From Promethearchaeati archaeon (lineage in GTDB: Archaea; Asgardarchaeota; Heimdallarchaeia; Heimdallarchaeales; Heimdallarchaeaceae): a DNA stretch of 58,267 nucleotides. The stretch spans positions 1-58,267 of the forward strand of contig JABLTJ010000021.1 of assembly GCA_013166775.1 (NCBI GenBank), written 5' to 3'. The position numbers and the translations under genes were made by a program. Below, one piece after another: positions 1 through 8,520 of this stretch. The first letter of the stretch is position 1. Every line of letters starts with the position of its first letter. The notes under the pieces are model-generated. The model searched no databases, was not told where the DNA came from, and was given only the letters and a program-made list of their open reading frames with translations.

Positions 1-15
1 ACAGAAGAAAGAGAA
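1..15 (-). other. 3' arm of the pre-16S processing stem
   Basis: Bases 1-8 are an exact complement of 1733-1740 and bases 9-15 of 1724-1730, with a two-base bulge at 1731-1732. The two arms flank the 16S gene, as expected of an archaeal pre-16S processing stem. The window begins inside the arm, so its full length and any bulge-helix-bulge cannot be seen. Confidence 0.55.
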
Positions 16-97
16 TAAAGGGCGACTTCTTTGCAGAAGCCGCGACAAGGCCTAAATTAGGCCCTGCGATGGAGGAAGCTCTAGGAGCTTCCAAACG

Positions 98-1613
<1,516 letters not shown>

Positions 1614-1723
1614 TTTTTCGATTACGTGTACGATCTTCCAAAACTACTTATTGAATCAACTTTTCTTAGCGCAACATATACGTCTATAAAGTTTTTATAC
1701 ACAACTAAAATTTTGTCCTAAAA

Positions 1724-1740
1724 TTCTCTTAGTCTTCTGT
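1724..1740 (-). other. 5' arm of the pre-16S processing stem
   Basis: This is the partner of bases 1-15. TTCTCTT pairs with 9-15 and TCTTCTGT pairs with 1-8, with AG bulged. It lies about 110 bases upstream of the mature 16S 5' end, so the 16S promoter must be further upstream (above position 1741). Confidence 0.55.
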
Positions 1741-1977
1741 AGTTTCTCAAATTTCTCGGAGTTCTTGTTTTCCTCGGAGGTGATTGTTCATTTCAAACAG
1801 CATCTTTCTATTTTATCACGTGCTTTTTTAAGTTATCGTTCGAAGGCTTTTTGTAGACAGCCGAACCTAACCTAAAGCTGTTAGTATATCTTCTTTCTTA
1901 TCTTTTTATCAATTGTGATTTAAGAGTTTTTTGCCTCAATTTAGCCACAAAGTACACAGGGAATAAGATAAGAAGAA

Positions 1978-2053
1978 GGCACGAATGGGGAAACCCCATC
2001 CTGCCTAATGAAGACATGGCTTACATCCACCGATTTCTAACGAAATCACGTGG
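1978..2053. other. Two hairpins in the 16S leader / intergenic region
   Basis: Hairpin 1 (1978-2005) has GGCA/TGCC and ATGGGG/CCCCAT stems, an AAA loop, and an asymmetric CGA/CC internal loop. Hairpin 2 (2027-2053) has CCAC/GTGG and GATTTC/GAAATC stems. The region has no open reading frame. The hairpins could lie in the 16S leader (minus strand) or belong to a plus-strand small RNA. No known RNA family was recognised. Confidence 0.35.
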
Positions 2054-2076
2054 CAATATACTTAGATTGAGTTTGA

Positions 2077-2084
2077 TATATATA
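2077..2084 (-). promoter_or_regulatory. Candidate TATA box for the 16S transcript
   Basis: On the minus strand the sequence is TATATATA in an AT-rich setting, about 460 bases upstream of the mature 16S and beyond its processing stem. A second, weaker candidate (GATATACT) lies near 1883-1890. No start site can be proven from sequence. Confidence 0.3.
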
Positions 2085-2241
2085 CTTTGCTCTTTTTCTC
2101 AAAGAAAACGTTTCTAGATTAATGTCGGGCGTTTAGATATCTGAAATAAGAAAATACACAACCTTCGAAAAGTCATCTTTTTTCTTTGTATGTTTAATTA
2201 GTTTTGTTTCATTAAATGGATAACAAAATCTAGAGTGATGC

Positions 2242-2306
2242 ATGATGAACATACGATATGATCCTGATGAAGGAGATGACGGAATACTCCCCCCATTCTG
2301 GTCTCC
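2242..2306 (+). ncRNA. Candidate small structured RNA, family unknown
   Basis: Bases 2242-2248 are ATGATGA, a C-box-like motif, with CTGA at 2264-2267. Next comes a hairpin: GGAGA (2272-2276) pairs with TCTCC (2302-2306) and GAAT (2282-2285) with ATTC (2295-2298), around a TGACG/TGG internal loop. A terminator-like hairpin with eight T follows at 2319-2355. The box C/D spacing is not canonical and no D box closes the RNA, so it is not called a C/D guide RNA. Confidence 0.3.
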
Positions 2307-2318
2307 TGGATAACTTAC

Positions 2319-2355
2319 TCTCTTTTAATTTCATAATTTAAAAGAGATTTTTTTT
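2319..2355 (+). terminator. Hairpin plus T-run, probable terminator
   Basis: TCTCTTTTAA (2319-2328) pairs perfectly with TTAAAAGAGA (2338-2347), followed at once by eight T. It ends about 37 bases before the next coding start. A second perfect 7-bp hairpin (CTAATTT/AAATTAG, about 2370-2389) abuts that start codon. Confidence 0.5.
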
Positions 2356-2392
2356 CTCTCCTTTATAAACTAATTTACAGATAAATTAGTGG

Positions 2393-3970
2393 ATGATAGT
2401 GAGAATCAACATAATTCAAGAACTAAATTTAGTTTCTACACCTGATGAATTTCGTCATTTTATAAGTCAATTACGTGTTATTTGCTCTAATGAAAAATCA
2501 ATCAATATTGAAAACTTAATAGATCAAGCAATAGCAAAAAATAAAATTTATGGAAACAACAAAACTCTAATCGATTTATTCGATTTGAAAATCAGACAAA
2601 TATATCATTTCAAAGATAGAATACATGAAGCACTTGAAATACTTTCAAAAATGCGTAGTTTATCTAAAATATCAGATTACAGTACAGGATTAGCACTATC
2701 AGAACAGCTTTCTTGGCATGTTGAAAAACTATTAGGTAATAAGGCTAGAAGTTTCGAAAGTATAAAGAATGCGATGAAAATAACTGAATCGTCAGATGTT
2801 GATGAATATGCAAAAAATTTCTGCAGATATTCATACGCAGTGGAAAACTGGTTGAGATATAGAGATTATGAATGTGCAAACATGCTAGAAGAGAGTGCTG
2901 ATTTTTTTTATTCTGAAGGATTTTTCCATGGATTAGTTGGAACATTGGGGATTCTGACTATTATTTATCAACAAACTCAAAATAAACAACAATCAATGAA
3001 GTTGACAAAGAAGATTTTACGTAAGGATAATCTTTTTCGTAAATTACCAAAGGAGCTACAATCTACTATTTGCTTTTTTATTGGTTTCAGTAACGAGTTA
3101 TCTTTAAATCTTAGAGAAGCAGAAATGTATCTTCTAAAATCACAAATCATTCTAAAACCCATCTACGGAAAAAGCATTTACTCCGGGTACTATTTAACAA
3201 CTCTATCATATCTAACTGCAACTTATGCTCTTCAAGGTAAACTAGAATTAGCTCTCAAACAAATGAAAGAGGTTGAAGAATTGGTAATAGAAGGAATAGC
3301 TACAAAAAACCTTGATTCTTTTGGTATAGAGCAAACATTACACATTTTCAATCTATCCAAATTCTATATTAATTCCAGATTATCAAATTTTACTATTGAA
3401 ATTGAACAAGAGCTTGTACAATCTATCCTTGACAATCTTGACAAATATTATAGCAACCCAATAATGTTTAGTGAATTTCTTCTGAATGCAAATCTAACTA
3501 AAGAACAATTAATAAAAATCAAAAATCTAAAAAATCCAAGTACCAGAAGAGTAGAACATATCATTAATTTCCTAGTTGAGAAAACAGTTCATACTGAAGA
3601 GCAACAGATTCTTCGATATACAACTATATTGCAGAAGAGATTAATGGTTGAAAGAATGACATATATTGAGAAAGCTTTTGCAGATTTATTAGCTGCACAA
3701 GAATATTATAAGATTGGTCGTTTCTCAGAAATCTACCCCCTTCTAAAGAAACATAAGAATCAACTTGACCGAATTGAAGTTTTAGAGATGAGAATCTTCA
3801 TGGAAGCTTTTATTCAGGCTGGTGAATTCAATAATGGTGACCCTCTTGCTCCAGCTTTACATTTTATGGCTATTAAACGCTGCAGAGAACACAATTTTAC
3901 CAGATTAGAGGAAACATTGCTTGATCATCAACAAACTCTTCGTAGAATTGCCCTAAATCGGTTGGTTTGA
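2393..3970 (+). CDS. TPR-like helical repeat protein, function unknown
   Basis: A 525-residue, Lys/Glu/Leu-rich, all-helical protein without signal peptide or membrane segment. Repeated helix-turn-helix units of about 34 residues are suggested around residues 65-110, 145-200 and 270-300; a Y-L-T-A-T-Y-A-L-Q-G-K-L-x-L-A-L stretch near residue 275 is typical of TPR. Such proteins are scaffolds, but nothing shows the partner. It has its own transcription unit between the 16S upstream region and a small zinc-ribbon gene. No clear Shine-Dalgarno precedes the ATG. Reality of the gene is near certain; the TPR assignment is moderate. Confidence 0.75.
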   Translation: MIVRINIIQELNLVSTPDEFRHFISQLRVICSNEKSINIENLIDQAIAKNKIYGNNKTLIDLFDLKIRQIYHFKDRIHEALEILSKMRSLSKISDYSTGLALSEQLSWHVEKLLGNKARSFESIKNAMKITESSDVDEYAKNFCRYSYAVENWLRYRDYECANMLEESADFFYSEGFFHGLVGTLGILTIIYQQTQNKQQSMKLTKKILRKDNLFRKLPKELQSTICFFIGFSNELSLNLREAEMYLLKSQIILKPIYGKSIYSGYYLTTLSYLTATYALQGKLELALKQMKEVEELVIEGIATKNLDSFGIEQTLHIFNLSKFYINSRLSNFTIEIEQELVQSILDNLDKYYSNPIMFSEFLLNANLTKEQLIKIKNLKNPSTRRVEHIINFLVEKTVHTEEQQILRYTTILQKRLMVERMTYIEKAFADLLAAQEYYKIGRFSEIYPLLKKHKNQLDRIEVLEMRIFMEAFIQAGEFNNGDPLAPALHFMAIKRCREHNFTRLEETLLDHQQTLRRIALNRLV

Positions 3971-4052
3971 AAATATGTAGGATTTTTTCTTTTTACATTG
4001 AGACTTTGGAAAGATATTAATTTGTTAATTTCTATATGAAGATGATTAACTT

Positions 4053-4202
4053 ATGAGCGATGAAAATACTAAACCTTGTCCTCACTGTGGTTCTATCATG
4101 ATCAAGAGAAACGATTATCTTCCTGATGATTTTGATCTTACAGAAGTCAAAGAACATTGGCTTTGTAGTGCTTGTATGTCTTATGAGTTGATTGATGGTT
4201 AA
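4053..4202 (+). CDS. 49-aa zinc-ribbon protein
   Basis: A short frame from ATG 4053 to TAA 4200-4202. It has CPHCG near residue 9 and CSAC near residue 38, a classic two-knuckle zinc ribbon spaced by about 26 residues. It has no other domain, so it could be a nucleic-acid-binding or protein-interaction module. It overlaps the end of the convergent cytidine deaminase gene by four bases (the TTAA serves both stops). Function not recognised. Confidence 0.6.
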   Translation: MSDENTKPCPHCGSIMIKRNDYLPDDFDLTEVKEHWLCSACMSYELIDG

Positions 4203-4627
4203 TTTTTCTTCTTTTCTATTTTTATTTCTCCTACAGGTAGAAGTTCACTTAACATCATCTTGATTTGTTCGTTTTTTTTATTAACAGCTATTACTTCTAT
4301 ATCATGTTCATACAACAAGGAGAACTCGTTTAGTTTTTGTCTACATGATCCACATGGCAAAACTGGTGGTGAACTATATGAGTAAACAATTACAACTTGT
4401 ATATCTTTCTCACCATTGTTTACTGCTGTTCCTATTGCATTCATCTCTGCATGTAGAGCTAAATAATCCGAAAACTCAACATTACATCCTGTATATATCT
4501 TACCACTCTTCATTAATAGTGCGGCACCAACCTTGAACTCACTGTATGGTGCATAAGCTTTTTTACTACTTTCTTTTGCCTTATTGATTAGCTCTTGCAA
4601 TACCTTTTCTTTGCTCATCAAAATCAT
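4199..4627 (-). CDS. cdd: Cytidine deaminase
   Basis: Hydrolytic deamination of cytidine/deoxycytidine to uridine/deoxyuridine in pyrimidine salvage; a cytosolic zinc enzyme. The 142-residue length suits the small homotetrameric class. Visible motifs are YAPYSEFKVGAAL near residue 26, the zinc/catalytic HAEMNAIG near residue 59 and the second zinc motif PCGSCRQ near residue 91. The start could also be the fourth residue (MSKEKV), which fits homologues slightly better. Convergent with the zinc-ribbon gene. Confidence 0.95.
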   Translation of the reverse strand: MILMSKEKVLQELINKAKESSKKAYAPYSEFKVGAALLMKSGKIYTGCNVEFSDYLALHAEMNAIGTAVNNGEKDIQVVIVYSYSSPPVLPCGSCRQKLNEFSLLYEHDIEVIAVNKKNEQIKMMLSELLPVGEIKIEKKKN

Positions 4628-4843
4628 TTGACTAGAGTCTTGTTTTCCTAAAAGCTTTTCCTAAAACATACATCAAAAATTTGCGGTAAAAGAATCACAA
4701 AACAATACCTTTTTATCTAAGATTTTAATCGTCCATAATGCGAATGTCGAATTAGATATTTGCATCTCTGTTGTACTTTACCCTAACCGGTAAGGAAACG
4801 TAGCTGAACATTAATGCTACAGTATTATGTTCAAAAACATAAC

Positions 4844-4853
4844 AATTATAAAT
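4844..4853 (+). promoter_or_regulatory. Candidate TATA box for 23S rRNA
   Basis: AATTATAAAT lies about 85 bases upstream of the pre-23S processing stem and is the best TATA match in the 340-base gap after cytidine deaminase. The expected start is near 4876. Just upstream is a small perfect hairpin (TTATGTT...AACATAA, about 4824-4841). Nothing else was recognised in this gap. Confidence 0.45.
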
Positions 4854-4935
4854 CAAAGAGGTAAATCCTCTTCTTGCGCAGTAATGTGCGAGTTTTATCT
4901 CCTCCAGGATTCCTAATCCACTGAATCGCATTCAG

Positions 4936-4977
4936 TTAGCTGACAAGAACTCTCCAAGAAGGCGAAAACTGATTTCT
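4936..4977 (+). other. 5' arm of the pre-23S processing stem, BHB-like
   Basis: Bases 4936-4942 and 4944-4960 pair perfectly with 8408-8414 and 8390-8406 (7 + 17 bp around one A/A mismatch). An inner helix 4969-4977/8372-8380 follows. Between them CGAA (4963-4966) can pair with TTCG (8381-8384), flanked by short bulges on opposite strands. That is the bulge-helix-bulge expected for the archaeal splicing endonuclease that frees pre-23S. Confidence 0.8.
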
Positions 4978-7900
4978 AGAGTAACCTACACTATGCATAC
5001 GCCATGTAGTGGATGACTTGGCTAGGGAGCCGATGAAGGGCGCGGTAAGCGGCGAAACGCTATGGGGAGACGCAGACAGTCTACGATCCATAGATTCCCG
5101 AATCGGATTTCCGGTTATGGCTTAATAAGCTGTAACAGCCAGAAATGGCGGGGAACGCAGGGAACCAAAACATTCAAGTACCTGCAGGAAAAGAAAGCAA
5201 TTGCGATTCCGGTAGTAACGGCGAGTAAAACCGGAAGAGATCAAACCGAATTCCCTTTTCGAAAGATTAGGGCAGATGTGGTGTTTTTGACTACAATATA
5301 GACCGTCAGTGTGAAGTCGAAAATCCCTGGAAAGGGATGCCGTAGAGGGTAATAGCCCCGTAGACGTAAGCACCCGGCTTAGTAGTATCAAGACTAGTGT
5401 GGCTTGGATGTGTCGCACAAAGTCGGGAGAACTAACTCCCAAATCTAAATACTCCCCTAGACCGATAGTGCACTAGTAACGTGAGTGAAAGTTGAAAAGT
5501 ATTCGAAGTCCGAGAGTGAAAAGTGCCTGAAACTACATGGTAACAGACGTGGATGGCTTGAAAGGGTAGAGTCTCGACGAAGGAACCCATCGCAAGGTGG
5601 TAGTACGAGTCGAGAGGACCAGAGTCATCCGTTCCGTCTCGAAACACGGGCCGAGGAGTTCAGGTTTGTGGCAAGCTTAAGCGAAAGCGGTAGCGTAGCG
5701 AAAGCAACCGGCGCGCAGCTTCGGCAAGGCGCGACGTCCGATAAGGGCGTGAAGTCACAGGTCTGAGACCCGAAAGCAGTTGATCTATCCCTGGCCAAGA
5801 TGAAGCGCTTCGAAAGGAGCGTGGAGGTCTGAAGGGGTATTGATATGCAATTCATTCCCATGAGTTGGGGATAGTGGCAAAAGACCAATCTAAACTGCTG
5901 ATAGCTGGTTCCCTCCGAAGTATCACCACAGGATAGCGCTGCTGGAGGTTGCATGTGAGGTAGAGCTACGGACGGAAGGTCCTGGGGAGTGAAATCCTCA
6001 CCCTTCCTTCCAACTCCGAACTTGCATGCGCCGTAGAAGGCGGCAGACGGGCGTGTATCCGCAAGGGATATGGCCGAAAGGGGAACAACCCTACAATGGG
6101 TTAAGGGCCCTAAATCCCGGTTAAATGTTAAACTGAATGGCGTCCAACGACTAAGACAATGAGGCGGTAAGCTTAGAGGCAGCTATCCGTTAAAAAAAGC
6201 GTAACAGCTTACTCATCGAGTTGTTGGGCCCAGAAAATGGACGGGGCTAAACCGGGTCCCGATACCCATTTGGACTCTAAAAGAGTCTCAGGTAGGAGGG
6301 CGATCGGGTTGGGCAGAAGCTGGGGAGTGATTCCCAGTGGACCGACCTGATTTGCAGATCTCGGTGGTAGTAGGAGCATAGTGAGGTGAGAATCCTCATC
6401 GCCGAAAGCCCAAGGGTTCCTTGGCACTGTTCGTCAGCCAAGGGTTAGTCGGTCCTAAGGTCGGCCTTAACACGAGCCGATCGAAAGGGAAACAGGTTCA
6501 TATTCCTGTACCACGCATATAGGTGTGGCAACACAAGCTTTGAGCTAACGCTGGTGGGTAGGTGGCCTAGGAGAATATCCTAGTTAAATGTAGAATTCTG
6601 GGGAGAACCGTTAAGGTGAGAACCAGACGAATGTATGAAGAGGCTGGCCATAGGTTGCTGGCTGCCATCAATCCCAACAGCCCGTGAAAAGGCAAAAAGA
6701 ACGATTATGCGTGTCCGTACCCAGAACCGACACAGGTGTGGCTAGCTTAGAAGGCTAAGGCGTGTTAGGGGAGCTCGGGTGAAGGAAATCGGCAAATTAG
6801 TCCCGTACCTTGGGTATAAGGGATGCCTGGAGAGGTGCAAGCCTCACCAGGTCGCAGTGACTAGGGGCACCCGACTGTTTAATAAAAACATAGCAAACTG
6901 CAAGGGCGAAAGCCTGAGTACAGTTTGTGAATCCTGGCCGGTGCCGGTGCTTGAAACCTGGGTTCAACCAGGCTAAGACCCGGTAAACGCCGGAGCTAAC
7001 TATGAGCTTCTTAAGGTAGGCAAATGCCTTGTCTGCTAATTACAGACGTCCATGAAGGGACCAACGAGGTGCCCACTGTCTCCACCCGAAGCCTACTGAA
7101 CCCACAGTCCAGCGAACAGTCTGGAACGCACCATCGGGAAGAGAAGACCCTGTGGAGCTTTACTGCTGTCAGGGGCTGTTGTATTGGTGTGCATGCATAG
7201 CATAGTCAGGAGATGCTGATCCTACATTCTCCGGGATGTAGGGGAGTCGAACTTGAAATACTGACCTTGTGCATTGGTACGACTTACCTCTTGCGAGGGG
7301 GACACCCCCTGCCTGGCAGTTTCACTGGGGCGGTAGCCTCTTGAAAAGATATCAAGAGGGCCCAATGCCGAGCTCAACCGGGACAGAAATCCGGTGTAGA
7401 GTGCAAGGGCAAAAGCTCGGTTGACTGTGAACTTAACAATATGGTTCGCAGATGTTAACGCAGGGCCTAGCGATCCTCCGTATTGTCCTTAGTAGACGAC
7501 GGAGGTGGCAGAAAAGTTACCCCAGGGGTAACTGCGCTTCGAAATAATCACGTAGAAGTGCTCTCAACTGGGTAACGCTTATATCTAATTTCCATCTTTT
7601 CAAAAAGGCAGAGTTGAAATAGCTCCTGTCTTCAAATTTCCGTTTGTGAGGAATTCAAGTTTTCGCCATATTGGCCAATAATAGACTTGAGCAGAAAGGA
7701 TCCTATATCTGTCTGAAATCCAACCATTATTAATTAATGGAAAATCCCGAATGAACATGATGGAGAGCCAATAAGCGTGAGGAAACCGATAGATCGAAGG
7801 ATTGGTAACTTGCCTGATTAACAGGTTGACAACTGATCCATAAGATCGATGTGCCTTCAGGCACAAGCGCAGCCCTGAACAGAGTTGTCGTGGGTAAGAG

Positions 7901-8371
7901 TTCACATCGACCTCACGGCTTGCTACCTCGATGTCGGCTCTTCCTAGCTTGGTGGTGATTCAGCCGCCAAGAGTGGGGTTGTTCGCCCATTAAAAGGGAA
8001 CGTGAGCTGGGTTTAGACCGTTGTGAGACAGGTCGGATTCTATCTGATGGTGCTGACGGGTGATTGAGAGTAAAGTCTCCACAGTACGAGAGGAACAGGC
8101 GGCTGGGGCCTCTGGTGTACCGGTTGTCCTTCCGGGCATTGCCGGGTAGCTAAGCCCTCGACGATAAGAGCGGAATGCATCTACGCTCGAAGCGTCTCTC
8201 GAAACGAGTCACCCATTCTGCAGCGATATAAGGGGACTGGCGACAGTAACCTTTGTTGTAGACGAGGGCGCGGAAAGAAGATCCGTTTGATAGAGTGGGG
8301 GTGTACGCGTCGAGCTTCGGCGAGATGTTTAGCCCACCACCACTAACTGCTCAAGCGTAGTTAGGCCAAAT
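4978..8371 (+). rRNA. rrl: 23S ribosomal RNA (intron-containing)
   Basis: Large-subunit rRNA. The 5' domain shows GGATGACTTGGC and GATGAAGGGCGCGGTAAGC. Domain V shows TTACCCC, AAGAGTTCACATCGAC and CACCTCGATGTCGGCTC-like segments. The sarcin-ricin AGTACGAGAGGAAC is at about 8080-8095. The span is about 3.39 kb; removing the 348-base intron at 7532-7879 leaves about 3.05 kb, a normal archaeal size. Ends are placed just inside the processing stem and are approximate. It has its own promoter and T-rich terminator, and no 16S or 5S is linked to it here. Confidence 0.96.
7532..7879 (+). other. 23S rRNA intron in the peptidyl-transferase loop
   Basis: The conserved CCCCAGGGNUAACAGAG of domain V is broken after GGGGTAA and resumes at CAGAGTTGTCGTGGG. 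Removing 348 bases restores it. The AAC repeated at both ends makes the cut ambiguous by up to three bases. CTGCGCTT (7532-7539) pairs perfectly with AAGCGCAG (7865-7872), and exonic CAGGG (7523-7527) pairs with CCCTG (7873-7877). GTAA and AA are left as bulges on opposite strands, a BHB-like geometry. The site corresponds to about E. coli 2449-2452. No LAGLIDADG reading frame is present. Confidence 0.85.
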
Positions 8372-8414
8372 AGAAATCGGTTCGTCAGATTCTTGGAGAG
8401 TTCTTGACAGCTAA
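8372..8414 (+). other. 3' arm of the pre-23S processing stem
   Basis: Complement of 4936-4977: AGAAATCGG (inner helix), TTCG (central 4-bp helix), then a 17-base and a 7-base perfect arm. It ends directly at the T-run of the terminator. Confidence 0.8.
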
Positions 8415-8434
8415 CTTTTTTTTTGGATTTTTTC
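8408..8434 (+). terminator. T-rich terminator of 23S rRNA
   Basis: Nine T (8416-8424) and a second T-run follow the end of the processing stem, as expected for oligo-U-directed archaeal termination. A TATA-like GCTTTTATAC lies downstream near 8449-8458 and would serve the next gene. Confidence 0.6.
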
Positions 8435-8520
8435 CTTAATTTTGCTGTGCTTTTATACTGTGAAGCAGTTAATTTTCTGAGTGATTTTCCATTTTGTTCA
8501 CTCTTTAAGAGGCAGTCTCA

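Noticed and set aside
2242..2301. A canonical C/D-box guide RNA
   Set aside because: C- and D'-like motifs exist, but spacing is irregular, the final box reads CTGG, and no terminal stem joins them.
5062..6976. Several open frames of 60-110 codons in 23S rRNA
   Set aside because: Shadow frames of a structural RNA, with no ribosome binding sites or recognisable proteins.
7600..7905. A 101-codon minus-strand frame in the 23S intron, considered as a homing endonuclease
   Set aside because: It is antisense to the rRNA, runs past the intron end into exon sequence, and has no LAGLIDADG motif.
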